64,000 nucleotides of DNA. Origin: Pseudomonas sp. Irchel 3H7. Its GTDB lineage: Bacteria; Pseudomonadota; Gammaproteobacteria; Pseudomonadales; Pseudomonadaceae. Below, piece after piece: positions 26,237-35,247 of this stretch. Location of the stretch: NCBI RefSeq assembly GCF_900187605.1, contig NZ_FYEA01000001.1, positions 248,001 through 312,000 on the forward strand, read 5' to 3'. How positions within the stretch are numbered: the first letter of the stretch is position 1; each line of letters begins with the position of its first letter. A program made the translations under genes and the position numbers. The notes beneath the pieces are model-generated. The model saw only the letters and a list, made by a program, of their open reading frames with translations, had not been told where the DNA came from and made no database searches.

Positions 26237-28528
26237 ATGCTGGATGCAAACGCTAGCCACATTACCTTCACTGTCGAAGGCGCCAACGCCGACCTGCAAG
26301 TCCTCAGCTTCACCGGTCGCGAAGCCCTCAACCAACCGTTCCGTTTCGACCTCGAACTCGTCAGCGCCCGCCCCGACCTCAAACTCGAAGAGTTGCTGCA
26401 CAAACCCGGCATCCTGACTTTCGGCGCCACCGGCGAAGGCAAGATCCACGGTTTGGTCTATCGCATCGAGCAAGGCGACTCAGGCAAGACCCTGACCCGT
26501 TACAGCCTCAGCCTGGTGCCACAACTGGCCTACCTGCGGCACAACCACGATCAGCAGATCTTCCAGCAACTGACCGTGCCGAAGATCATCGCTCAGGTGC
26601 TGGAAGATCGCGGCATCCTCGCCGACGCCTACAGTTTCCAGCTCGGCACCGAATACCCGCAGCGCGAATACTGCGTGCAGTACGACGAATCCGACCTGCA
26701 CTTCATCCAGCGTTTGTGCGAAGAGGAAGGCATTCACTTCCACTTCCAGCACAGCAGCAGCGGCCACAAACTGGTGTTCGGCGACGACCAGACCGTGTTC
26801 CGCAAGCTGAAACCGGTGAGCTACCAGCAAGACTCCGGCATGGCCGCCGACAAACCGGTGATCAAGCGTTTCAACCTGCGTCTGGAAACCCGCACCACCC
26901 GCGTCAGCCGCCGCGACTACGACTTCGAAAAACCAAAGATCCTCCCCGAAGGCGCGGTCAAAACCGAGTTCGCCCCGGACCTCGAGGACTACGACTACCC
27001 CGGCCGCTTCACTACTCGAGAGCGCGGCAAGTTCCTCTCCACCCGCGCCCTCGAACGCCATCGCAGCGACTACAAACTCGCCGAAGGCAAAGGTGACGAA
27101 CCAACCCTCACCAGCGGCCATTTCCTCACCCTCGCCGAACACCCGCGCGCCGAGTGGAACGATCTGTGGCTGCTGCTGGAGGTCTTCCACGAAGGCAAAC
27201 AACCGCAAGTACTCGGCGAAAACGTCACCAGCGACGTCACCGACCACAAAAGCGATTTCCACCAGGGCTACCGCAACAGCTTCCTCGCCACCCCATGGGA
27301 CGCGAACTACCGCCCTGCCCTCGAACACCCGAAACCAAAAGTCCTCGGCAGCCAGACCGCCGTCGTCACCGGCCCCGCAGGCGAAGAAATCCACTGCGAC
27401 CAGTACGGCCGCATCAAAGTGCAATTCCACTGGGACCGCGACGGTCAGTCCAACGACAAAACCACCTGCTGGATGCGCGTCGCCAGCGGCTGGGCCGGCG
27501 CGGCGTACGGCGGCATCGCCATCCCGCGCATCGGCATGGAAGTCCTCGTCACCTTCCTCGAAGGCGATCCCGACCAGCCACTGGTCACCGGTTGCCTGTA
27601 CCACAAGGAAACCGTCGTCCCCTACGACCTGCCGGCAAACAAAACCCGCAGCACCTTCAAAACCCTGAGTTCACCGGGCGGCAAGGGCTACAACGAATTC
27701 CGCATCGAGGACAAGAAAGGCGCCGAGCAGATCTACATCCATGCCCAGCGCGACTGGGACGAAAACATCGAGCACGACCAGAAGATTCGGGTGGGCAACG
27801 AACGGCACGACACTGTCGAAGCCAACACGCTGAGCGAGTTCAAGGTTGAAGAGCATCGGATTACGCATCTGGATCGCATCAGCGAGATGCGTGCGGATGA
27901 TCACCTGACCGTGGGTGTGACGCAGCATCTGAAGGTGGGGACTGCGCAGTTTGTCGAGGCCGGGTCAGAAATCCATTACTACGCCGGCCAGAAGGTTGTG
28001 GTCGAAGGCGCAATGGAACTCACGGCCAAGGCTGGTGGGAGTTTCGTCAAGGTTGATGCGGGTGGCGTGACCATCAGCGGGTCTGAGGTGAAGGTGAATA
28101 CCGGCGGCGCGCCTGGCGTGGGGACCGGGATCGCCATTCTTGCTCCGCTGATTCCCGGACTGGCGGCGACTGACACGGCCGGCAACTTGATGGAACGGGC
28201 CAAAACCAATCCCACCTGGCTTGAACTGAACCTGCACTACGACAATCTCGAACCCGTACCCGGCGCGTCTTATCGCGTTGAATTCGCCGATGGTTCGACT
28301 CGCGAAGGTGTGCTCGACAGCGACGGATTCGCCCGGCTGGAAGACGTGCCAAAAGGCCCCGCGAAAGTCTATTACGGTGAAGACCCTCGTCCCTATGATC
28401 GTCCGGCAGTGGCCGTGGTTGACGCTTCTGACGATAAAATCGACGAAGATCTGCGAAAACTGGGTCTTGACCCCGCCACCGTTGATCTACAGGCATTGGT
28501 CGAAAAAGCCGCAGGGAGGCTGGCATGA
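26237..28528 (+). CDS. vgrG: Orphan VgrG with C-terminal TTR-like extension
   Basis: 763 residues from ATG 26237 (GGAG six bases upstream). Regions: gp27-like domain with REYCVQYDESDLHFIQRLCEEEG (about 145-167), OB fold (CDQYGRIKVQFHWDRDG near 388), DUF2345-like beta-helix (about 470-620), then a linker and a transthyretin-like module (about 659-720: WLELNLHYDNLEPVPGASY, DSDGFARLEDVP). In enteroaggregative E. coli such a VgrG extension docks the Tle1 effector. By analogy it should bind the nuclease encoded next, whose start overlaps this stop (ATGA). There is no tss gene nearby, so it must use a T6SS elsewhere, perhaps the one at 1-19 kb. Confidence 0.93.
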   Translation: MLDANASHITFTVEGANADLQVLSFTGREALNQPFRFDLELVSARPDLKLEELLHKPGILTFGATGEGKIHGLVYRIEQGDSGKTLTRYSLSLVPQLAYLRHNHDQQIFQQLTVPKIIAQVLEDRGILADAYSFQLGTEYPQREYCVQYDESDLHFIQRLCEEEGIHFHFQHSSSGHKLVFGDDQTVFRKLKPVSYQQDSGMAADKPVIKRFNLRLETRTTRVSRRDYDFEKPKILPEGAVKTEFAPDLEDYDYPGRFTTRERGKFLSTRALERHRSDYKLAEGKGDEPTLTSGHFLTLAEHPRAEWNDLWLLLEVFHEGKQPQVLGENVTSDVTDHKSDFHQGYRNSFLATPWDANYRPALEHPKPKVLGSQTAVVTGPAGEEIHCDQYGRIKVQFHWDRDGQSNDKTTCWMRVASGWAGAAYGGIAIPRIGMEVLVTFLEGDPDQPLVTGCLYHKETVVPYDLPANKTRSTFKTLSSPGGKGYNEFRIEDKKGAEQIYIHAQRDWDENIEHDQKIRVGNERHDTVEANTLSEFKVEEHRITHLDRISEMRADDHLTVGVTQHLKVGTAQFVEAGSEIHYYAGQKVVVEGAMELTAKAGGSFVKVDAGGVTISGSEVKVNTGGAPGVGTGIAILAPLIPGLAATDTAGNLMERAKTNPTWLELNLHYDNLEPVPGASYRVEFADGSTREGVLDSDGFARLEDVPKGPAKVYYGEDPRPYDRPAVAVVDASDDKIDEDLRKLGLDPATVDLQALVEKAAGRLA

Positions 28529-30096
28529 GCGAACAAACAAGCAGCAACGACGACCGCACCGGGGCTTATCAGGAAGCGGCTATCGAACTGGGCAAAGGCA
28601 TTGCGATGGGTGCGGTGCCATTTCTGGGCCAGGCCATTGACGTGTACGACACCATTGAATCCGCCGTTCTGCTGTACAAATCGGACACGCCCGGAGCCAA
28701 GGAAGATGCCCAGTTCGACTTGCTCCTGGCAGTGATCGGCTGGATACCCGGCGCGGGTGACGGCTTGAAAAAAAGCATGCGTATCGTCAACCGCAACCCT
28801 CAACGATTCGCCCCGGTTTTGTTCGATCTGCTGCGGTTCGTTCTGCAGGAATGCGGCATCAAGACCAGTCCGGAAGAACTCCTGTCACGTATTTTCAACG
28901 CCGGCAAACTGCGTGCGGAAATGGACGACATCATTTCCGCGATCAGAAGTTCCTCTGTTTACAAGGGCTCGCCGGGTTGGGTTCAAACCGCCGTGGTGAC
29001 CGTCCTCGCTACCGCCCGAGACAACATGCCGGCGATGCTTGGCATTGTCGAAAAACGCCTGATCAAATGGAAAGGCATGCAGCGCAACAGCTCCGCCGCC
29101 TCGTCCGGCACCAGTCACCCACGGCGCGCGGAAAAACCCGCCAACCGCGATTCCTCCGTCGGCACTCAAGGCAAGGACGGCGCCAGCGGCACCCACTCCA
29201 ACCGTGTCGAATCCTCCAAGGTCGGCGTTCATGCGCCTTCGAGCATTTTGAATGAAGGCTTGGGCGTCAGCGGCGAACATATCGCCGATTACATCTGCGC
29301 AGTCGAATTCGGTTGGGGCAAAGATTGGGATGGACATGACAAGGGGGCGGATGGCAAATGGCTGGAGGGGCTGCCGGGTGCCACGAAAACCGGAAAACTT
29401 TCTTCGGGAGGCAGCCCTAAAGCCAGGCATGTCCTTTACAAACTGTCTGACGGCGCCAATGGAACCGGTATCGACGCGGTCTGGCGCGCGAAGCCAGCGA
29501 ACAATGGCGGCGAAAAATTCGCGATTGTCGAAGCGAAGGCGAGCCGCGAAGAAGATGCACCAAAATTCATGCGTAGAGCCAATAACACTCGAAAACCCGG
29601 CATCGCCTCCAAACTGGGAGAATCGGGCATATCGGGCGTAACGCGCATCGCCGACGCAAGCCAACTGCTTGAACCGATCGAAGATACCCCTGAGGCCGGT
29701 GCCAGCAAGCCCTCAACGTCGATGAGAACCGGAAAAAACAAACCGCAGGCATCCAGCCGCTCACCGGCCCCCTCTGCCAAGATCAAAGAAATACTGGTTC
29801 AAATGAGCAGTCAGTGGATCACCCAAAACCTGAACAAGGCTGTGGCTGGTCGCGCACTTGCCGCACAGGTCCTGGCCTCTTACAGTCGCCATCTGTTTTA
29901 TTCCCCGCTTTATCATTCCAGCGCTAGCCCGAAAGACCATGCCGAAGCGCGGTTTCAGAATCTTGCAGAAAGCACCCATCGCACACACAAGGCGTTTCAT
30001 TACAACGAAACCGAGGTGAAAGCGGCTGTAAACAAGCGCAAAAAATCCTTGGCAAAAAAATATGGCGCGAGGGACTCCCTCAAGCTTGAGGCATGA
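28525..30096 (+). CDS. T6SS DNase effector with PoNe-like PD-(D/E)xK domain
   Basis: 523 residues. The N-terminal domain (about 13-130) has hydrophobic GIAMGAVPFLGQAIDVYDTI and LLLAVIGWIPGAGDG blocks that recur in T6SS cargo toxins. A Ser/Gly-rich linker (about 190-235) precedes a nuclease core with GTGIDAVWR (313-321) and FAIVEAKAS (332-340). D317, E336 and K338 form a plausible PD-(D/E)xK site. A long basic helical tail follows. The next gene is of the PoNi (DUF1911) immunity type, which pairs with PoNe DNases, so the target is probably bacterial DNA. The ATGA overlap with vgrG shows coupling to its carrier. Confidence 0.8.
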   Translation: MSEQTSSNDDRTGAYQEAAIELGKGIAMGAVPFLGQAIDVYDTIESAVLLYKSDTPGAKEDAQFDLLLAVIGWIPGAGDGLKKSMRIVNRNPQRFAPVLFDLLRFVLQECGIKTSPEELLSRIFNAGKLRAEMDDIISAIRSSSVYKGSPGWVQTAVVTVLATARDNMPAMLGIVEKRLIKWKGMQRNSSAASSGTSHPRRAEKPANRDSSVGTQGKDGASGTHSNRVESSKVGVHAPSSILNEGLGVSGEHIADYICAVEFGWGKDWDGHDKGADGKWLEGLPGATKTGKLSSGGSPKARHVLYKLSDGANGTGIDAVWRAKPANNGGEKFAIVEAKASREEDAPKFMRRANNTRKPGIASKLGESGISGVTRIADASQLLEPIEDTPEAGASKPSTSMRTGKNKPQASSRSPAPSAKIKEILVQMSSQWITQNLNKAVAGRALAAQVLASYSRHLFYSPLYHSSASPKDHAEARFQNLAESTHRTHKAFHYNETEVKAAVNKRKKSLAKKYGARDSLKLEA

Positions 30097-31043
30097 CATC
30101 AATGAGCAAACGCCAGAAATTCTTCTCTGATCATCAGTACAACCACTTCCTGAAAGAACATGACGAAGTCATCGAGTTCTTCAAGACCAATCGTTTCAAA
30201 TCCGACTCCGATGAAGAGGAAGCATCCCAGCGTGCCCGATACTTCCAAAGTCTGGCTTTGGACAAATTGTTGGCAACTTACACCGCAGGAATGGACGTTG
30301 AGTCTCTGGTTCCGTTACTTGAGGACCTGATCGAAAAATATGAAGTGCGCCAGCAAACCCTCGCCGACTTCGAAGGAGCGCCACAGATTTCTCCGTTGGC
30401 TATCGATGACTGGCCAGATCAGTACGAAGAAGCTGTGCAAGTAATCGGTCTGTGTATTCTGCTGCACCGTAACGACTTGCTCGTACGCTTTGTCAAAATG
30501 CTGGACAACGCAGGTTATGCCGGGGACGACACGCTATTCGAAGATCTGTTGAAGAAGGTACTGCCCAACCGTCATGACGTTGACCAGTGGTATCACGACG
30601 TATACACCCCGCTAATACAAGCAATCTACGCCGACACGCGCGAAGAGGCGTCCGCCCTGCTGAAAAAGTATTGCCAGGGCTGGTACCCCGCTTTTGAACA
30701 AGCACCGTGGCACGACACTCATTTACAAGGAGAAGACGGCAATTACGTTGGCTATTGGGCAATCGAGGCCGCCGCCATCGCGTTTTTGTATGGCATCGAC
30801 GACAGCAAAGTCGACCATATGGTTTATCCAAAAGATCTGGTCGACTATGCGAGAAATCACCAAAGCCCACGAATGACACAAGTTGGCCGAATCGTTGCCG
30901 GCGATGCATGCAGCCGGACCGGCTATTGGTTCACTCCTGCTCAGGCGAACTCACGCCGTCATTTCCAACAGGGTGAACTCATGCCGAAGATCAACGACTC
31001 CCGTTGGGGCGATACGCTTTGGTATTGGTCGGGGGAAGCGTGA
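30093..31043 (+). CDS. PoNi-type immunity protein (DUF1910/DUF1911-like)
   Basis: 316 residues, all helical and acidic, no signal peptide. It resembles the PoNi family that neutralises PoNe DNases: an N-terminal helical part (about 10-130) and a C-terminal DUF1911-like part with YCQGWYPAFEQAPWHDTHL and YVGYWAIEAAAIAFLYGID. The start overlaps the effector stop (ATGA), as expected for toxin and immunity genes. An alternative ATG at 30102 would remove three residues. It should act in the cytoplasm to protect against self and kin attack. Confidence 0.8.
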   Translation: MTSMSKRQKFFSDHQYNHFLKEHDEVIEFFKTNRFKSDSDEEEASQRARYFQSLALDKLLATYTAGMDVESLVPLLEDLIEKYEVRQQTLADFEGAPQISPLAIDDWPDQYEEAVQVIGLCILLHRNDLLVRFVKMLDNAGYAGDDTLFEDLLKKVLPNRHDVDQWYHDVYTPLIQAIYADTREEASALLKKYCQGWYPAFEQAPWHDTHLQGEDGNYVGYWAIEAAAIAFLYGIDDSKVDHMVYPKDLVDYARNHQSPRMTQVGRIVAGDACSRTGYWFTPAQANSRRHFQQGELMPKINDSRWGDTLWYWSGEA

Positions 31044-31049
31044 GTGGAT

Positions 31050-31496
31050 TCAGCCGAGCAATCCGGCGCTTTTCAGCAGTTCGAGCAAGCCTTTTGGCAC
31101 CAAGGGCGCCTGCTCGCTGAAGCTTGAGCTGTCATGCCAGCGCGCGGTAAAGGGCGCGCCGTCGCTTTCATGGCCATCGATCTGTGCGTGATCGTATACG
31201 CCCTGATCGACAAACGTCGCGTCGTATACCTGGACAATTTCGTGTCCCGGTTTGCCGTTGTAAACGAAAAGACTTTCGAGTGTGCCGAGCAGACGCAGGT
31301 CCGTCATGGACAGCCCCAACTCCTCCTGCACTTCGCGCACAATGGTTTCGGCGCTCGTCTCGCCGAACTCGATACCGCCGCCGACGGGCCGAAAGCAGGT
31401 TTGCTCGCTCACCGGGTCACGAAATTCGTTAACCAGAATTTTGCCGTTGTGATGAAAAACGCAAAGTGCGAGCGCGCGAATGCGGTGTTCGGCCAT
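31050..31496 (-). CDS. Nudix hydrolase
   Basis: 148 residues. The Nudix box GGGIEFGETSAETIVREVQEELGL, split here as GGGIEFGETS and REVQEELGL (about residues 38-61), is intact. It hydrolyses nucleoside diphosphate-linked substrates; the exact one cannot be told. The start at 31496 (MAEHRIRALAL) is preferred; the frame continues upstream to 31532 without conservation. It converges with the immunity gene, six bases apart, but is not part of the T6SS unit. Confidence 0.88.
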   Translation of the reverse strand: MAEHRIRALALCVFHHNGKILVNEFRDPVSEQTCFRPVGGGIEFGETSAETIVREVQEELGLSMTDLRLLGTLESLFVYNGKPGHEIVQVYDATFVDQGVYDHAQIDGHESDGAPFTARWHDSSSFSEQAPLVPKGLLELLKSAGLLG

Positions 31497-31584
31497 GACT
31501 GAAGTCCATTTACAGGTGTGGGGGCGCGGCATTTAAACATGCTTTGCGCGACACATCCGTGGACGTCACTGGAACAGGGTCGAC

Positions 31585-31668
31585 TCAGACCGGAGAAATC
31601 GTTGCGAGCAGGCCGATCAGAATGGTCAGTGTCAGAAAGCCACCCAGAAAAATCGCCATCTTGTTCAT
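31585..31668 (-). CDS. 27-residue single-pass membrane protein
   Basis: A strong GAGGAGA RBS precedes ATG 31668. The product, with core MAIFLGGFLTLTILIGLL, is a single hydrophobic helix with a positive N-terminus and a short polar tail. It is too short for ordinary gene callers. Longer in-frame upstream starts (to 31848) lack an RBS and conservation. Small membrane proteins of this kind often modulate larger complexes. Function unknown. Confidence 0.55.
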   Translation of the reverse strand: MNKMAIFLGGFLTLTILIGLLATISPV

Positions 31669-31922
31669 GTTGCTCTCCTCAATGCTGAACTTGCGGTGCA
31701 CTGGGCGCTTCGAAATGAAGGACTGCCGCGAGTGCCGAACCGTGGGGCTATTTTGAGCCGCTGACTGAGCCGGTAACAGAGGCAGATCCAGCGAAAAAAT
31801 ACGGATCAGATGCGCATGGGCCATGGGCCGACATTCAGATCGCGGCACAAGGGTTCAATTTTGGCGTGGTTGATCTAGAGTCATTGCCGTCGCGACAACA
31901 ACAAGAAAAACCTGGAGTGAAC

Positions 31923-32354
31923 ATGACCGACCTGAATCTGCAACCCAACGTCGCCGCATCGCTAGGCAAATGGCACGAAATGATCCGCACCGGCAACCTC
32001 AGCGCCCTGCCCGGCCTGCTCGACCCGCAAGCCGTGTTCCGCTCGCCGATGGCCCACACGCCTTACCCGGGTGCGCCGGTGGTGTCGATGATCCTCAATA
32101 CCGTGTTTGAAGTGTTTGAAGACTTCACCTACCACCGCGAACTGGCGACCGCCGATGGCTTGAATGTGATTCTGGAGTTCAGCGCCAAGGTGGGTTCGAA
32201 GGAGCTGAAAGGTATCGACATGATTCGCTTTGACGAGAACGGCAAGATTGTCGAGTTTGAGGTGATGGTGCGGCCGCTCAGCGGTCTACAAGCCTTGGGC
32301 GAAGAGATGGGCCGGCGGCTCGGTGCTTATCTGGCGTCCGCCAAAGCCCTGTAG
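31923..32354 (+). CDS. NTF2-like/SnoaL-like protein
   Basis: 143 residues of the nuclear transport factor 2 fold: an N-terminal helix pair (WHEMIRTGNLSALPGLLDPQ), FRSPMAHTPYPGAP and C-terminal strands (KGIDMIRFDENGKIVEFEVM). Start 31923 (GGAG upstream) excludes a 19-residue unconserved extension. Such proteins are small isomerase- or binding-type enzymes; substrate unknown. Cytoplasmic. Confidence 0.8.
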   Translation: MTDLNLQPNVAASLGKWHEMIRTGNLSALPGLLDPQAVFRSPMAHTPYPGAPVVSMILNTVFEVFEDFTYHRELATADGLNVILEFSAKVGSKELKGIDMIRFDENGKIVEFEVMVRPLSGLQALGEEMGRRLGAYLASAKAL

Positions 32355-32449
32355 GAGCTGCCGCAGGCTGCGATCTTTTGATCTTGATCTTTCAAAAGCA
32401 AGATCAAGATCAAAAGATCGCAGGCCTCGTTTCACTCGACAGCTCCTAC
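32351..32449. repeat. REP doublet, GTAGGAGCTGCCG(C/A)AGGCTGCGATC family
   Basis: Outer arms GTAGGAGCTG ... AGCTCCTAC and an inner self-complementary AT-rich core (GATCTTTTGATCTTGATCTT and its complement) form a long palindrome after the NTF2-like gene. It is the same family that flanks the RAYT gene at 43.8 kb. The right copy is diverged (GCAGGCCTCGTTTCACTCGA). Confidence 0.85.
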
Positions 32450-32463
32450 AAAACTATTTGCCA

Positions 32464-32504
32464 TGAAAAAGCCCACTGACCGTCGCCGGTTCAGTGGGCT
32501 TTGT
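32464..32504 (-). terminator. Rho-independent terminator of mqo
   Basis: A 12-bp perfect stem (AAAGCCCACTGA / TCAGTGGGCTTT) with an 11-base loop is followed, on the minus strand, by a short T-run. It lies about 15 bases after the mqo stop. On the plus strand the U-tract is poor. Confidence 0.85.
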
Positions 32505-32519
32505 GTGTCAGGCGTTTAG

Positions 32520-34166
32520 TTACAGCGCCATGTCACGTGCAGCGTTTTCCTTCGGTGCTTCAGCTTTTCCAGCGGCAGGTGCAGCCGGAGCAGCAACCTG
32601 ACCAATCACCGGAGGCGTCGGCAGTTCGAGGATTTTGGCGGTGTAAGCCCACTCCGCAGCCACTTTGGCTGGATCGCTGTTCAGCTGAGTGCCGTAGCTT
32701 GGCACGATCTGGTGCAGCTTGGCTTGCCACTCAGGGGTAGCCACTTTGTCTTTGAAGACTTTCTGCAGCACGCTCAGCATGATCGGTGCAGCGGTCGACG
32801 CGCCTGGCGATGCGCCCAGCAGGCCGGCGATGGAGCCGTCTTGTGCAGCAACGATTTCGGTGCCCAGTTTCAGCACGCCGCCAGCGGCTTCATCACGCTT
32901 GATGATTTGCACGCGTTGGCCGGCTTGCCACAGGCGCCAGTCTTCGGCTTTGGCGTTCGGGAAGTATTCCTTCAGCGCGTTCAGACGGTCTTCATCCGAC
33001 AGCATCAGCTGGCCAGCAAGGTACTCGACCAGCGGGTATTCCTTGATGCCGACCTTGGTCATAGGCCAGATGTTGTGGGTGGTGGTGCTGGTCAGCAGGT
33101 CCAGGTACGAGCCTTCTTTCAGGAACTTGGTGCTGAAGGTCGCGAATGGGCCAAACAGAATGACGCGCTTGCCGTCCAGGACACGGGTGTCCAGGTGCGG
33201 AACAGACATAGGTGGGGCGCCAACCGACGCTTTACCGTAGGCCTTGGCCAGGTGCTGTTCAGCGATGGCCGGGTTATCGGTCACCAGGAACGAGCCGCCT
33301 ACCGGGAAGCCAGCGTATTCCTTGGCTTCAGGAATGCCCGACTTCTGCAGCAGGTGCAGTGCACCGCCGCCCGCGCCGATGAAGACGAACTTGGCGTCGG
33401 TTTCGGTTTTAGTGCCGTCTTTCAGGTTTTTGTAGCTGACGCGCCAAGTGCCATCGGCATTCTTGGTGATGTCCTGGACTTCGCTCGACAGTTTCAGATC
33501 GAAGTTAGGCTTGGTCTGCAGGTACGTGGCGAACTGGCGGGTGATTTCGCCGAAGTTCATGTCGGTACCCAGCGGGCTCCAGGTGGCCGCGATTTTCTGG
33601 TTCGGGTCACGCCCTTCCATCATCAGCGGGACCCACTTCTTGATCACAGCCGGGTCTTCGGAGTACTGCATGCCGGCGAACAGCGGGCTCGCTTGCAGGG
33701 CTTCGTAGCGCTTTTTCAGGAACTTGATGTTGTCATCGCCCCACACGAAGCTCATGTGCGGAGTGGTGTTGATGAACGAGCGAGGGTTCTTCAGAACGCC
33801 TTGCTGAACCTGCCAGGCCCAGAATTGACGGGAGACCTGGAACGCTTCGTTGATCTCGACGGCTTTCGGGATCGTCACGTTGCCTTTGTCGTCTTCCGGG
33901 GTGTAGTTCAGCTCGGCGAGCGCCGAGTGACCGGTACCGGCGTTGTTCCAGCCGTTGGAGCTTTCCAGGGCGACGCCGTCGAGGCGCTCGACCATTTCCA
34001 TCGACCAGCTTGGCTCCAGCTCATTGATCCACACACCGAGGGTGGTGCTCATGATGCCGCCGCCGATCAGCAGGACGTCGACTTTCTTTGCTTCGTCAGC
34101 ATTGGCGGATGTCATCCCCATCGCCAAAGCCAGACCCAGCAGGGCTGTGTTCACTTTTTTAAACAT
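32520..34166 (-). CDS. mqo: Malate:quinone oxidoreductase with N-terminal signal peptide
   Basis: FAD enzyme oxidising malate to oxaloacetate and passing electrons to quinone. The protein is 548 residues from ATG 34166 (AGGTG upstream; a GTG three codons earlier is also open). FAD-binding [13 protein letters not shown] lies at about 32-44, and the Mqo blocks [20 protein letters not shown] and [13 protein letters not shown] are present. Unusually it starts with a cleavable-looking signal ([17 protein letters not shown] ... SANA) and ends in an Ala/Pro-rich tail of about 40 residues. No twin arginine is present. This suggests membrane-associated placement unlike the usual cytoplasmic-face enzyme. 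Confidence 0.92.
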   Translation of the reverse strand: MFKKVNTALLGLALAMGMTSANADEAKKVDVLLIGGGIMSTTLGVWINELEPSWSMEMVERLDGVALESSNGWNNAGTGHSALAELNYTPEDDKGNVTIPKAVEINEAFQVSRQFWAWQVQQGVLKNPRSFINTTPHMSFVWGDDNIKFLKKRYEALQASPLFAGMQYSEDPAVIKKWVPLMMEGRDPNQKIAATWSPLGTDMNFGEITRQFATYLQTKPNFDLKLSSEVQDITKNADGTWRVSYKNLKDGTKTETDAKFVFIGAGGGALHLLQKSGIPEAKEYAGFPVGGSFLVTDNPAIAEQHLAKAYGKASVGAPPMSVPHLDTRVLDGKRVILFGPFATFSTKFLKEGSYLDLLTSTTTHNIWPMTKVGIKEYPLVEYLAGQLMLSDEDRLNALKEYFPNAKAEDWRLWQAGQRVQIIKRDEAAGGVLKLGTEIVAAQDGSIAGLLGASPGASTAAPIMLSVLQKVFKDKVATPEWQAKLHQIVPSYGTQLNSDPAKVAAEWAYTAKILELPTPPVIGQVAAPAAPAAGKAEAPKENAARDMAL

Positions 34167-34588
34167 CTGTTGCACCTATGATAAAACGCCTTCCGCCCGC
34201 CGCTGTTATCAGTATGCGATCCGCTTTGATGACGCTCAGGCTAGCGTCGCAGATTCCGGCACACTTCAATTTTGACGGGTGGGCACACAAGGCCGACATG
34301 CTGCATCGACCTCAGTTAATGTCCCTTCTGAACTGACTTCTTATCATTATTGGCTCAGCTACTTGAGCGACAGGGATTCCGTCGGCCCGCCCAAAGGCAA
34401 GCAAACTGAATAAGGTCAAACCAAGTTGGCGCGAAGAATATCACGTCAGGGCAAACCCGCGCGTCTGTTCCCGACTTGAGAGTCTTTTTCCGCTCAGGAC
34501 ACTATCGGCCGACGAAGGCTGAACATGACCCCGACGATCATCGCGTTGAAGCAGTGCCTTATCTGAAAATAATCTGCTAGGTTGTACG
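34167..34588. other. Intergenic gap, no gene seen
   Basis: About 420 bases between divergent mqo and the DUF4440 gene. No open frame with a credible RBS, no RNA gene and no repeat was recognised. It should hold the mqo promoter near its left end. Confidence 0.5.
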
Positions 34589-34608
34589 ATGACTGATGAA
34601 TCAGTCAT
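34589..34608. promoter_or_regulatory. 20-bp palindrome, candidate operator
   Basis: ATGACTGAT-GA-ATCAGTCAT is a perfect inverted repeat with 9-bp arms and a 2-bp centre, ending 28 bases before the ATG of the DUF4440 gene. Size and symmetry fit a dimeric repressor site of TetR or MarR type. No regulator gene is adjacent, so the cognate protein is unknown. A 5' UTR hairpin is the alternative, though a 2-base loop makes that less likely. Confidence 0.55.
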
Positions 34609-34636
34609 CCCTCTATAACAACAAGGAAATACGTTC

Positions 34637-35068
34637 ATGACCAAAACCCGACTGCTGATCGGTTTTCTCTGTGCCTTCAACGGTTACGCCATGGCCGCCC
34701 CTGCCCCGGCAGAAAAAAACGTCGCCCAAGCGGTAGACCATCTGACCCAGGCGATGCTGCACAAGGACATCGCCGAACTGAACGCCCTCACCGCGCCCAA
34801 CCTGACCTACGGTCATTCCAGCGGCAAGATTCAGGACAAGAAAGAGTTCATCGCCGACATCGAAACCGGCAAGAGCGCGTTCAAGACCCTGGAAATGCAG
34901 AATCAGACCATTACCCTGTCCGGCGATACCGCGCTGGTGCGCCACCACTTTTCTGCTCAGGCGTTGAAGGGGACCGAGGTGGTGCCGACGGAGATCGAGA
35001 ATTTTCAGATCTGGCAGAAGCAGCATGGCAAGTGGTTGCTGGTGGGGCGGCAGGCGTTCAAGTTTTGA
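34637..35068 (+). CDS. Periplasmic NTF2-like (DUF4440) protein
   Basis: 143 residues with a signal peptide (MTKTRLLIGFLCAFNGYAMA, cleaved near residue 20) and an NTF2-like DUF4440 domain: AVDHLTQAMLHKDIAELNAL, LTYGHSSGKIQDKKEFI, TALVRHHFSAQA and FQIWQKQHGKWLLVGRQA. AAGGAA lies upstream. Probable periplasmic ligand-binding or small enzyme; substrate unknown. The palindrome at 34589 suggests it is repressor-controlled. Confidence 0.8.
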   Translation: MTKTRLLIGFLCAFNGYAMAAPAPAEKNVAQAVDHLTQAMLHKDIAELNALTAPNLTYGHSSGKIQDKKEFIADIETGKSAFKTLEMQNQTITLSGDTALVRHHFSAQALKGTEVVPTEIENFQIWQKQHGKWLLVGRQAFKF

Positions 35069-35105
35069 GGGGGGCTATCTAGCCTGAATGAATATTGACC
35101 GGGCT

Positions 35106-35210
35106 GGCCTCATCGCGGGCAAGCCCGCTCCCCACAGGGTTCGATGTTGTAAATGCAATTGTGTTTACACCACCGCCCATTGTGGGAGCTGGCTTGCCAG
35201 CGATGAGGCC
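35106..35210. repeat. REP doublet, GGCAAGCC/GGCTTGCC family
   Basis: GGCCTCATCGCGGGCAAGCC near 35106 and GGCTTGCCAGCGATGAGGCC near 35191 form an inverted pair with a shared GTGGGAGC-type head. This is a third REP family, different from the GAGCCTGCTCGCGA and GCTGCCGAAGGCTGC types. It lies between the DUF4440 gene and the convergent chemoreceptor gene. Confidence 0.85.
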
Positions 35211-35247
35211 AATTCAGACACCACAAGTGCAATTGTTCCAATCGCTA

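Noticed and set aside
26480..27604. 374-codon open frame on the minus strand
   Set aside because: Antisense to the second vgrG; no recognisable domain.
32712..34181. 489-codon open frame on the + strand
   Set aside because: Antisense to mqo, low-complexity product rich in Gln, Val and His; shadow frame.
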